Positions 1 through 7,786 of a DNA stretch of 64,000 nt are shown here, piece by piece (the first letter of the stretch is position 1; each line of letters opens with the position of its first letter). A program made the translations under genes and the position numbers. Source of the stretch: Paracidovorax avenae (GTDB lineage: Bacteria; Pseudomonadota; Gammaproteobacteria; Burkholderiales; Burkholderiaceae_C); NCBI RefSeq assembly GCF_040892545.1, contig NZ_CP156079.1, positions 2,453,501-2,517,500 of the forward strand, written 5' to 3'. The notes beneath the pieces are model-generated. The model was given only the letters and a program-made list of their open reading frames with translations. It was not told where the DNA came from and ran no database searches.

Positions 1-189
1 GAGGTGGTGGAGGCGCACCTGGTGTCGGGCGACTACGACTACCTGCTGCGCGTGGTGGTGAAGGACACGCGCGACTACGAGCGCCTGTTGCGCGAGAAGC
101 TCTACAAGATCAAGGGCATCCGCCACAGCCGCTCGAGCTTCGTGCTGCGCACGCTCAAGAAAGCGGACCTGCCCCTGCGCGCGGACTGA
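1..189 (+). CDS. Lrp/AsnC-family transcriptional regulator, C-terminal part (partial)
   Basis: Only the last 62 codons are in the window; the reading frame is open from base 1 and ends at TGA 187-189. The visible peptide has the pattern of the Lrp/AsnC effector-binding (RAM) domain: the segment VSGDYDYLLRVVVKD near its start and an IKGIRHSRSSF strand near its end are typical of this fold. Such proteins are amino-acid-responsive DNA-binding octamers or dimers. The helix-turn-helix lies outside the window, so subtype and regulated genes cannot be judged. The gene converges on the ABC-transporter ATPase gene 54 bp away. Confidence 0.8.
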   Translation, partial: EVVEAHLVSGDYDYLLRVVVKDTRDYERLLREKLYKIKGIRHSRSSFVLRTLKKADLPLRAD

Positions 190-243
190 GCGGCCGAGCA
201 AGGGCGGGCATCCCGGCAGCGCCGGGGCGGGCGTGGCGCGCCG

Positions 244-1038
244 TCAGCCCAGCAGCAGCGCGTCGTCCGCCAGTTGCTCGCCGCGCACCTTCTCGAACAT
301 CTGCAGCAGGTCCGGCACGCCCAGCCGGCTGCGCTCCTCGCCCGACACGTCGAGCACCACCTGGCCCTGGTGCAGCATCACGGTGCGCTGGCCCACGTCC
401 AGCGCCTGGCGCATGCTGTGCGTGACCATCATGGTGGTGAGCTGGTTCTCGGCCACGATGCGCGCCGTGAGCTGCAGCACGAAGTCGGCCGTGCGCGGGT
501 CGAGCGCGGCGGTGTGCTCGTCCAGCAGCAGGATGCGCGAGGGCTGCAGCGCCGCCATGAGCAGGCTGACGGCCTGGCGCTGGCCGCCCGAGAGCAGGCC
601 GATGCGGTCGGTGAGGCGGTTCTCCAGGCCCAGGCCCAGCGTGGCGAGGCGTTCGCGGAAGGTCTCGCGCTGCTGCGCTTTCACCGCGCCGCGCAGGCCG
701 CGCAGCGTGCCGCGCTGCTGGGCGAGCGCCATGTTCTCCTCGATGGTGAGATCCTCGCAGGTGCCGGCCATCGGGTCCTGGAAGACGCGCGCCACGCGCT
801 TCGCGCGCGCCCAGACGGGCTGGCGGGTCACGTCCTCGCCGTCGATGGCGATGCGGCCCGTGTCCACCGACAGGTCGCCCGAAATGGCATTCAGGAAGGT
901 GGATTTGCCGGCCCCGTTGGAGCCGATCACGGTGACGAACTGCCCGGCCGGAATGTCCAGCGACATGCCGCGCAAAGCGCGCGTCTCGATGGGCGTGCCG
1001 GGATTGAAGGTGATGTGCAGGTCTTGTGCGCTCAGCAT
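244..1038 (-). CDS. ABC transporter ATP-binding protein
   Basis: 264-residue cytoplasmic ATPase. All ABC landmarks are visible: Walker A GSNGAGKST at 39-47, Q-loop VFQDP near 85, signature LSGGQRQ at 149-155, Walker B ILLLDEH at 169-175 and an H-loop histidine near 207. The start ATG at 1036-1038 lies 11 bp after the permease stop, so the two are co-transcribed; a longer open frame to about 2010 is only read-through across the permease in another frame. With the upstream permease and binding protein it forms a complete importer of the ABC_sub_bind type. Relatives include the streptococcal TrpXYZ tryptophan importer, but the ligand here is not known. Confidence 0.9.
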   Translation of the reverse strand: MLSAQDLHITFNPGTPIETRALRGMSLDIPAGQFVTVIGSNGAGKSTFLNAISGDLSVDTGRIAIDGEDVTRQPVWARAKRVARVFQDPMAGTCEDLTIEENMALAQQRGTLRGLRGAVKAQQRETFRERLATLGLGLENRLTDRIGLLSGGQRQAVSLLMAALQPSRILLLDEHTAALDPRTADFVLQLTARIVAENQLTTMMVTHSMRQALDVGQRTVMLHQGQVVLDVSGEERSRLGVPDLLQMFEKVRGEQLADDALLLG

Positions 1039-1049
1039 GGTGCGGTTCC

Positions 1050-1940
1050 TTATCGAGGCTGCTTCGATGCGAGCTTGCGCTTGATCTGGGGGATGACCAG
1101 GGCGACGGTCACCAGCACGGCCGTGACCAGGTTCAGGTCCTGCGCCTTCAGGCCGATGAAGTCGCTGTTGAGCGCCAGCGCGATGAAGAAGCGATAGACG
1201 ATGGCGCCGATGACGACGGCGAGCGTCGCCCACACCAGCCGGCGAGAGGGCAGGATGCTCTCGCCCACGATCACGGCGGCCAGGCCGATCACGATGGTGC
1301 CGATGCCCATGGAGATGTCCGAGCCGCCCTGGGTCTGCGCGAAGAGGGCGCCGGCGAGCGCCACCAGCGCGTTCGACACGGCCATGCCCAGCAGCACCAT
1401 GGCGCCGGTGTTCACGCCCTGGGCGCGGGCCATGCGGGCGTTGGAGCCGGTGGCGCGGATGGCCAGGCCCCGCTCGGTGGCGAAGAACCAGTCCATGGCC
1501 AGCTTGGCGGCGACCACGATCACCAGCAGCAGGGCGGGCCGGGCGATGTAGTCGGCCAGGCCCTCGGGCTGCAGCAGCGTGAAGAGGGTCGGATCGTTGA
1601 TGAGCGGCACGTTGGGCCCGCCCATGATGCGCAGGTTGATCGAATAGAGCGCGATCATCATCAGGATGCTGGCCAGCAGGTCCATGATCTTCAGCTTGAC
1701 GTTGAGCCAGCCGGTGACGAGGCCGGCCGCCGCGCCTGCCGCGGTGGCCGCGAGCGTGGCCACGTAGGGGTTGGTGCCCGTGGAGATGAGCACGGCGCAT
1801 ACCGCGCCGCCCAGCGGGAAACTGCCGTCCACCGTCAGGTCGGGAAAGCGCAGCAGCCTGAATGAAATGAAGACGCCCAGCGCGACCAGGCTGAAGATCA
1901 GCCCGATCTCGACGGCGCCGAGCAGGGAAAAGAGGGACAT
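1050..1940 (-). CDS. ABC transporter permease (BPD_transp_2 type)
   Basis: 296-residue, very hydrophobic inner-membrane protein with about eight predicted membrane spans, resembling the LivH/RbsC-like permease family (BPD_transp_2). I chose ATG 1938-1940 (MSLFSLLGAVEIG), which begins directly at the first membrane helix; the longer open frame to 2027 adds an Arg-rich stretch untypical of the family. The gene sits between the binding-protein gene (88 bp upstream) and the ATPase gene (11 bp downstream), the usual order for this transporter class. Confidence 0.88.
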   Translation of the reverse strand: MSLFSLLGAVEIGLIFSLVALGVFISFRLLRFPDLTVDGSFPLGGAVCAVLISTGTNPYVATLAATAAGAAAGLVTGWLNVKLKIMDLLASILMMIALYSINLRIMGGPNVPLINDPTLFTLLQPEGLADYIARPALLLVIVVAAKLAMDWFFATERGLAIRATGSNARMARAQGVNTGAMVLLGMAVSNALVALAGALFAQTQGGSDISMGIGTIVIGLAAVIVGESILPSRRLVWATLAVVIGAIVYRFFIALALNSDFIGLKAQDLNLVTAVLVTVALVIPQIKRKLASKQPR

Positions 1941-2028
1941 GGCGGGTGGGGCTTCGGGAAAAACGAAACAGGAGCCGAAGCTCCTGCGGTCGGGGCGGCG
2001 TTCCCGGCACAGGGCCGGGAACCGCACC

Positions 2029-3012
2029 TTACTTCACGATGTGGGCGGCGGACTTCACGAATGCGTCGGAGAGCTTCACGCCCTGCTTCTCGGCCGCGCC
2101 GGGGTTCACCGTGAGTTCCAGCTTCGTGCTGATCTCGGGTTGGATGTCGCCGGGCTTCTCGCCCTTGAGCACGCGCACCACCATGCGGCCGGTCTGCTCG
2201 CCCAGGTCGCGGTAGTTGATGCCGAAAGAGGCGATCGCGCCGCGCTTCACGCTGTCGGCGTCGGCCGCCACCAGGGGCAGCTTGGCTTCCTGGCCGACCT
2301 TGACCAGCGATTCGTAGGCCGACACCACGTTGTTGTCGGTGCTGGTGTAGATCACGTCGGCCTTGCCGATCAGGCTGCGCGCGGCGCTGCCCACATCGAC
2401 CGAGCGCGGCGCCGCGGCCTCGACCAGCGTCATGCCCATCCTGGGCAGCAGCTCCTTGAGTTCCTTGACGACCACGGCGGAGTTGGCCTCGCCGGGGTTA
2501 TAGACCACGCCGACGCGCTTCGCATTCGGCACCACCTGCCTGACCAGTTCCATCTGCTTGTCCAGCGCCAGCAGGTCGGACACGCCCGTCACGTTGGTCT
2601 TGCTGGGTTCCCAGTTCTTCACCAGCTTGGCGGCGACCGGGTCGGTCACGGCGGAGAAAACCACCGGCACCGTCCTGGTGGCGGCCACCACCGCCTGGGC
2701 CGAGGGCGTGGCGATGGCGACGATGGCGTCGGGCTGGTCGCCGACGAACTTGCGTGCGATCTGCGCTGCCGTGCCGGTGTTGCCCTGCGCGCTCTGGTAC
2801 TGCCACTTGAGCGTCTTGCCTTCTTCATAGCCGGCGGCCTGGAGACTTGCCTTCACGCCGTCGCGGATGGCGTCGAGTGCCGGATGTTCCACGATGGCCG
2901 TCACGGCCACGGATTTGGGGGCGGGGGCCTGCTGGGCCATCGCTGCGGGGGAGGCGGCCGCGGCGGCGGCGGCCACGGCCAGCGCCAGGGCGCCGAACGG
3001 ATGCTGCTTCAT
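2029..3012 (-). CDS. ABC transporter substrate-binding protein (ABC_sub_bind family)
   Basis: 327-residue periplasmic binding protein with an Ala-rich signal peptide, cleavage probably after residue 26 or so (AMA|QQ). The mature part shows features of the ABC_sub_bind family: VAVTAIVEHPALDAIRDG at the N terminus, PVVFSAVTDPVAAKLV in the middle and VYTSTDNNVVSAYE-like sequence later. Relatives bind amino acids such as tryptophan or tyrosine. It is the first gene of the importer operon, so the promoter should lie in the 211 bp up to the lipocalin stop at 3224. Ligand specificity cannot be read from the sequence. Confidence 0.87.
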   Translation of the reverse strand: MKQHPFGALALAVAAAAAAASPAAMAQQAPAPKSVAVTAIVEHPALDAIRDGVKASLQAAGYEEGKTLKWQYQSAQGNTGTAAQIARKFVGDQPDAIVAIATPSAQAVVAATRTVPVVFSAVTDPVAAKLVKNWEPSKTNVTGVSDLLALDKQMELVRQVVPNAKRVGVVYNPGEANSAVVVKELKELLPRMGMTLVEAAAPRSVDVGSAARSLIGKADVIYTSTDNNVVSAYESLVKVGQEAKLPLVAADADSVKRGAIASFGINYRDLGEQTGRMVVRVLKGEKPGDIQPEISTKLELTVNPGAAEKQGVKLSDAFVKSAAHIVK

Positions 3013-3223
3013 GCTCGAACTTTCTCGCCGCCATGCCCGGTATGCGGCAGCGTCCGATGACATCGGGTGCTGCGTCGCGGGTGGCGGCTGCGCAATGCCC
3101 GCCGGCAGGCGGGCGCGTTTCTGGCGACAACGGAGCCAGGCCCGCACAGAAACGGATACCGCAGCCTGGAATGTCGAGTGTACCGGCTGCACCATGCGGG
3201 TGCGGGGCCGGGGCGTGGCCGGT

Positions 3224-3838
3224 TCAGCGGGCCGCGGGTTCGGGCGTGGCCGCGTCGGCCTGGGGCACCCACAGGATGCGGCGCATGTCCACGCCCAGCG
3301 CCCGTGCCCGGGCCAGCAGCCGCTCGCGCACCGCCATGGGCAGCGTGGGCGTGCGCGAAAGAATCCAGAGCGCATCCAGGCGCGGGCCCACCACCATGGC
3401 CCAGCGGTAGTCTTCGTCCAGCGCGGCCACGAAGTAACCCGCATAGAACGGCCCGAAGAACGACACCTTCAGGGCGGCCGTGGACGGATCGCCCAGGAAC
3501 ACGGCGCGGCCCTCGGCCTCGCGCCAGCGGCGGCGGTCGGGGTCGTAGCCGCGGTTCACGACGCGCAGGCTGCCGTCGCCCCGGCGGCTGTAGTGGGCGC
3601 TGGTACGGATGAGGCCGCGCTCGAAGCGCTGGTCGATGCGGGCCACTTCGTACCAGTGGCCGGCATAACGGTCCACGTTGAAGTGCTGCACCGGCTGCAC
3701 GCCCGGCGGCGGGCGCAGGGCAGAGCGGAGGTAGAGGGCCGCGGCGCCGGCGGCAGCGGCCACGGTGGCGGCCGCTGCCCAGGGCACGACCGGGCGGCGG
3801 CGCTGGGTGGTGTAGTGCTGGAGGTCGGGACGGGGCAT
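3224..3838 (-). CDS. Lipocalin family protein (Blc-like), membrane-anchored
   Basis: 204 residues. An N-terminal hydrophobic segment (about 19-37) should act as membrane anchor or uncleaved signal; there is no lipobox, unlike classical Blc. The lipocalin signature G-x-W is present in YAGHWYEVAR (58-67), followed by GYDPDRRRW and a C-terminal ILSRTPTLP segment, all as in bacterial lipocalins. These bind fatty acids or lysophospholipids in the periplasm or outer membrane. The start is ATG 3836-3838; the frame is open far upstream only because it shadows the ETF-QO gene. Confidence 0.85.
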   Translation of the reverse strand: MPRPDLQHYTTQRRRPVVPWAAAATVAAAAGAAALYLRSALRPPPGVQPVQHFNVDRYAGHWYEVARIDQRFERGLIRTSAHYSRRGDGSLRVVNRGYDPDRRRWREAEGRAVFLGDPSTAALKVSFFGPFYAGYFVAALDEDYRWAMVVGPRLDALWILSRTPTLPMAVRERLLARARALGVDMRRILWVPQADAATPEPAAR

Positions 3839-3981
3839 GGCGGTTCGGGGCTCCTGGCGGACCCGGCAGGAAATGCGGACCTCCGCGAGTCTGGCCTGCG
3901 GATCCGGACCACCCTGTAGGCCGGAGGCCAACGGGCGGGTCGGAACGGCGGCTGCTGCCGCCGACGCCCGGGCCCCGCGCC

Positions 3982-5688
3982 TTACATGCCTGAGTAGTTC
4001 GGGCCGCCGCCGCCCTCGGGCGTGACCCACACGATGTTCTGCGTCGGGTCCTTGATGTCGCAGGTCTTGCAATGCACGCAGTTCTGCGCGTTGATCTGCA
4101 ACCGCTGCGCATTGCCGCCCTGGGTCTCGTCCGGCACGAACTCGTACACCGCCGCGGGGCAGTAGCGGGCCTCGGGTCCGGCGTATTTCGCCAGGTTGAT
4201 GTTCACCGGCACGCCCGGGTCCTTGAGCGTGAGGTGGGCCGGCTGGTTCTCCGCATGGTTGGTGTTGCTGATGAACACGCTGGAAAGGCGGTCGAAGGTG
4301 AGCTTGCCGTCGGGCTTGGGATAGACGATGGGCTTGCACTCGGCCGCGGGCTTCAGGTAGGCGTGGTCGGGCTTGTCGCGGTGCAGCGTCCAGGGGATGT
4401 TGCCCTTGAGCACGAACTGCTCGATGCCGTTCATCAGCGTGGCCGTGACCAGGCCCTTCTTGAACCACGCCTTGAAGTTGCGTGCCTTGTTGAGCTCTTC
4501 GTGCAGCCAGCTGTTCTCGAAAGCCTGCGGATAGGCCGTGAGTTCGTCGTGCTGGCGGCCGGCGCGGATCGCGTCGTAGGCGGCCTCGGCGGCCAGCATG
4601 CCGGTCTTGATGGCGGCGTGGCTGCCCTTGATGCGGCTCACGTTCAGGAAACCCGCGTCGCAGCCCACGAGCGCGCCGCCCGGGAACACGAACTTCGGCA
4701 GCGACAGCAGGCCGCCGGCCGTGATGGCGCGCGCGCCGTAGCCGATGCGCTTGGCCGGCTTGATGCCCTTGGCCTCGTCGCCTTCCAGGTAGTAGCGGAT
4801 GTTGGGGTGGGTCTTCCAGCGCTGGAATTCCTCGAACGGGCTCAGGTAGGGGTTGGAATAGTCCAGCCCGGTGATGAAGCCCAGCGTGACCTTGTTGTCC
4901 TCGGCGTGGTAGAGGAAGGCGCCGCCGTAGGTGTCGGCATCCATGGGCCAGCCGGCGGTGTGCATCACGAAGCCGGGCTGGTGCCGCTGCGGGTCGATTT
5001 CCCACAGTTCCTTCACGCCGATGCCGTAGGTCTGCGGGTCGCGGCCTTCGTCGAGCTTGTAGCGGGCGATGATCTGCTTGCCCAGGTGTCCGCGCGCGCC
5101 TTCGGCGAACAGGGTGTACTTGGCGTGCAGTTCCATGCCCAGCTGGAAGTCGCCCGTGGGCTCGCCGTCCTTGCCCACGCCCATGTTGCCGGTGGCCACG
5201 CCCTTGACGGAGCCGTCCTCGTTGTAGAGCACTTCGGCGGCGGGAAAGCCCGGGAAGATCTCCACGCCCAGCTCCTCGGCCTGCGCGGCGAGCCAGCGCA
5301 CCACGTTGCCGAGGCTGACGATGTAGTTGCCGTGGTTCTGGAAGCAGCCGGGCAGCAGGAAGTTGGGGGTGCGCCAGGACGATTTCTCGCCCAGGAAGAT
5401 CATGGCGTCTTCCGTCACCGGCTGCTTCAGGGGCGCGCCGCGCTCCTTCCAGTCGGGAATCAGCTCGGTGAGCGCGCGCGGGTCCATGATGGCGCCCGAG
5501 AGGATGTGCGCGCCGGGCTCGGAGCCCTTTTCGAGCACCACCACCGACACGTCCTGCCCGTTCGTGGCAGCCATCTGCTTGAGCCGGATGGCCGCGGAGA
5601 GCCCGGCCGGGCCGCCGCCGACCACGACCACGTCGTATTCCATGGCCTCTCGCGGACCGTACTGGGCAAGGATTTCGTCTTTCGTCAT
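3982..5688 (-). CDS. Electron transfer flavoprotein-ubiquinone oxidoreductase
   Basis: 568 residues. It passes electrons from ETF, reduced by acyl-CoA and related dehydrogenases, to ubiquinone at the inner membrane. The FAD motif VVVGGGPAGLSAA is at about 21-33. The [4Fe-4S] cysteines are all present: Cys510 and then Cys537, Cys540 and Cys543 in CVHCKTC. Length and ends match the full family. The start ATG 5686-5688 gives MTKDEILAQYGPREAMEYD. The gene is divergent from the SDR gene at 5836, with an operator-like palindrome between them, which suggests shared control with fatty-acid or amino-acid oxidation. Confidence 0.95.
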   Translation of the reverse strand: MTKDEILAQYGPREAMEYDVVVVGGGPAGLSAAIRLKQMAATNGQDVSVVVLEKGSEPGAHILSGAIMDPRALTELIPDWKERGAPLKQPVTEDAMIFLGEKSSWRTPNFLLPGCFQNHGNYIVSLGNVVRWLAAQAEELGVEIFPGFPAAEVLYNEDGSVKGVATGNMGVGKDGEPTGDFQLGMELHAKYTLFAEGARGHLGKQIIARYKLDEGRDPQTYGIGVKELWEIDPQRHQPGFVMHTAGWPMDADTYGGAFLYHAEDNKVTLGFITGLDYSNPYLSPFEEFQRWKTHPNIRYYLEGDEAKGIKPAKRIGYGARAITAGGLLSLPKFVFPGGALVGCDAGFLNVSRIKGSHAAIKTGMLAAEAAYDAIRAGRQHDELTAYPQAFENSWLHEELNKARNFKAWFKKGLVTATLMNGIEQFVLKGNIPWTLHRDKPDHAYLKPAAECKPIVYPKPDGKLTFDRLSSVFISNTNHAENQPAHLTLKDPGVPVNINLAKYAGPEARYCPAAVYEFVPDETQGGNAQRLQINAQNCVHCKTCDIKDPTQNIVWVTPEGGGGPNYSGM

Positions 5689-5795
5689 GGGTTGTCTCGT
5701 CTCGGCATTTGATAATCGAACGATGTCGCGTCCAGGGCGTGGGGCCCCGCGCGGGCGCTGTGCGGCCCATTGTATGCACCCGGGGCGCAACAATC

Positions 5796-5807
5796 GAACG
5801 ATCGTTC
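5796..5807. promoter_or_regulatory. Candidate operator palindrome between ETF-QO and SDR genes
   Basis: The 12-bp perfect palindrome GAACGATCGTTC lies 29 bp upstream of the SDR start codon. The left flank AATCGAACGAT recurs at 5714-5724, just upstream of the ETF-QO start on the other strand. A palindrome plus a second partial copy in a divergent promoter resembles TetR-family operators, for example those of fatty-acid degradation regulators in Burkholderiales. The binding protein is not identified. Confidence 0.4.
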
Positions 5808-5835
5808 TTTTTTCTTTCTTCCGGAGGCTGTTTCC

Positions 5836-6618
5836 ATGGCATACACCATCGATCTGTCGGGCCGCGTGGCCCTGGTGACGGGCGCTTCGAGCGGCCTGGG
5901 CGAGCAGTTCGCCCGCACCCTGGCGCGCGCGGGGGCCGGCGTGGTGCTGGCCAGCCGGCGCATGGAAAAGCTCAAGGCCCTGCGCGCGCGCATAGAGGGA
6001 GAGGGCGGCGACGCCCACGTGGTGGAGCTGGACGTGACCGACCACGATTCCATCAAGGCCGCCGTAGCCCATGCGGAGACCGAGATGGGCTCGATCGACA
6101 TCCTCGTGAACAATTCGGGCGTCTCCACCACCCAGCGCATCCAGGACGTCACCCCGGACGACTTCGACTTCGTCTTCGACACCAACGTGCGCGGCGCCTT
6201 CTTCGTCGCGCAGGAGGTCGGCAAGCGCATGCTGGCGCGCTCGCGCGGCGCCGCGCCGGGCAGCTTCACGGGCGGGCGCATCATCAACATCGCCTCCATG
6301 GCAGGCCTCAAGGTGCTGCCGCAGATCGGCGCCTACAGCATGAGCAAGGCAGCCGTGGTGCACATGACCCGCGCCATGGCCCTGGAATGGGGGCGCTTCG
6401 GCATCAACGTGAACGCGATCTGCCCGGGCTACATCGATACGGAGATCAACCACCACCACTGGCAGACCGAGCAGGGCCGCAAGCTCGTGGACATGCTGCC
6501 GCGCAAGCGCGTGGGCGAACCGCGCGACCTGGACGCGCTCATCGTCATGCTGGCCAGCGACCAGAGCCATTTCGTGAACGGGGCGGTGATCGCGGCCGAC
6601 GACGGTTTCGGCGCCTGA
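5836..6618 (+). CDS. SDR family NAD(P)-dependent oxidoreductase
   Basis: 260-residue classical short-chain dehydrogenase/reductase. Cofactor motif TGASSGLG is at 15-22, NNSG at 92-95, catalytic Ser154 in NIASMAG, and Tyr167/Lys171 in YSMSK. It should interconvert a secondary alcohol and a ketone; the substrate is unknown, though its position opposite ETF-QO hints at 3-hydroxyacyl-CoA or similar chemistry. ATG 5836 is preceded by GGAGG at 5822-5826. The stop codon overlaps the ATG of the next gene (ATGA), so the two are translationally coupled. Confidence 0.9.
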   Translation: MAYTIDLSGRVALVTGASSGLGEQFARTLARAGAGVVLASRRMEKLKALRARIEGEGGDAHVVELDVTDHDSIKAAVAHAETEMGSIDILVNNSGVSTTQRIQDVTPDDFDFVFDTNVRGAFFVAQEVGKRMLARSRGAAPGSFTGGRIINIASMAGLKVLPQIGAYSMSKAAVVHMTRAMALEWGRFGINVNAICPGYIDTEINHHHWQTEQGRKLVDMLPRKRVGEPRDLDALIVMLASDQSHFVNGAVIAADDGFGA

Positions 6619-7538
6619 TGCTGGCCGGCATCCTCGCGGGGCTCGCCGCGGGCGCGCTCTGGGGGCTGGTCTTCATCGCGCCGCGCCTCGCATCGGGGTT
6701 CGCGTCCGTGGACCTCACGGCCGGCCGGTTCGTCGCCTATGGCGCGGTCGCCGCGGGCATGGTGCTCTGGGGCGCGGCCCGCCGCCAGGCCGGCCAGCCG
6801 CGGCGCCTGCCCACCCTGCGGCAGGCCGGCGCCGCGCTCTGGCTGAGCATCCTGGGATTCACGGGCTACTACCTGCTGCTGGTGCTGGCGATCCGCGATG
6901 CCGGCGCGCCGTTGCCGGCCCTCATCATCGGCACGATCCCCGTCTGGGTCATGGTGCTGGGCAAGCCCCGCGGCCTGCGCTGGGGCGCGCTGGCACCGGG
7001 CCTGTTGCTCACCATCGCAGGGATCGTGCTGATGGCCTGGGCACCGCACGGCGGGGAGGCGGGGCAGGGCGCGGCCGCCTCGCCCACCTTCTGGCGCGGC
7101 ATCGGCATCGCCCTGGTGGCGCTGGTGTTCTGGACCGCCTTCGCGATCCTGAATGCGCGCTGGCTGCAGCGGCATCCGGAGGTCGGCGCCACGGACTGGG
7201 CCAACTGGCTGGGGCTGGCCACCGGCCTGGGCGGCGTGCTGCTCTGGCTCGTGGCGGGCAGCCCCCTGTCCGCCATCGCGGCGCAGCCCGGCATCGCCAC
7301 CTTCGCGGCGGTGTGCGCGGCCATCGGTTTCGGATCGAGCTGGCTGGCCACCATCCTCTGGAACGTGGCGAGCCAGCGGCTGCCCGCCAGCCTCTGCGGC
7401 CAGCTGATCGTGAGCGAGACGCTCTTCGCCATCGTGTACTCCTTCGCGCTCGAGGGCCACTGGCCCGCGCCCCTGCAATGGGCCGCCTGCGCGCTTTTCA
7501 CGCTGGGCATCCTGGCATCCATCAACGCCCACCGGTGA
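6618..7538 (+). CDS. EamA/DMT-superfamily transporter
   Basis: 306-residue membrane protein with about ten hydrophobic helices in two similar halves, the layout of EamA (drug/metabolite transporter) permeases. Typical EamA traits are the N-terminal GALWGLVFIAPR helix and the second-half segment ILWNVASQRLPASLCGQLIVSE. The start codon overlaps the stop of the SDR gene by one base, indicating an operon. Substrate unknown; DMT members export amino acids, nucleosides or drugs or take up metabolites. Confidence 0.88.
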   Translation: MLAGILAGLAAGALWGLVFIAPRLASGFASVDLTAGRFVAYGAVAAGMVLWGAARRQAGQPRRLPTLRQAGAALWLSILGFTGYYLLLVLAIRDAGAPLPALIIGTIPVWVMVLGKPRGLRWGALAPGLLLTIAGIVLMAWAPHGGEAGQGAAASPTFWRGIGIALVALVFWTAFAILNARWLQRHPEVGATDWANWLGLATGLGGVLLWLVAGSPLSAIAAQPGIATFAAVCAAIGFGSSWLATILWNVASQRLPASLCGQLIVSETLFAIVYSFALEGHWPAPLQWAACALFTLGILASINAHR

Positions 7539-7597
7539 GCGGCGGCCGGTAGTAACCAGTTGCTCGGCAGTGCAAGAAGGAATTGCAGATTCCATTT

Positions 7598-7622
7598 TCA
7601 TGCTACTGAAAAAATAGCATGA
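7598..7622. promoter_or_regulatory. Inverted repeat in the catalase upstream region
   Basis: The 248-bp gap before the catalase gene is clearly more AT-rich than its surroundings. It contains TCATGCTA and its complement TAGCATGA separated by nine mostly A residues, an 8-bp stem that could be a weak terminator for the DMT gene or a protein-binding site. No clear OxyR site was recognised. Confidence 0.3.
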
Positions 7623-7786
7623 GGATGATTGAATTCGAGGGCTATCCGCTGATGGTGGCAAAGGTTGCAAATTCCACTCATCGGAAAATTTGATGGGCGC
7701 CATAGTTCCGGCCCTCTTGCTGCCGAGCTGTCCGCCCGCCGATGATTCGCTCCGTTTTTCACCAACCACGGAGTGGAGTCGTCCCC

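Noticed and set aside
233..1865. Long plus-strand open frames opposite the ABC transporter genes
   Set aside because: They are antisense to genes with clear family motifs, are rich in Arg/Ala/His with no recognisable domain, and are a usual effect of high GC.
4072..5712. 546-codon plus-strand frame opposite ETF-QO
   Set aside because: Antisense shadow; the minus strand carries the full ETF-QO with all cofactor motifs.
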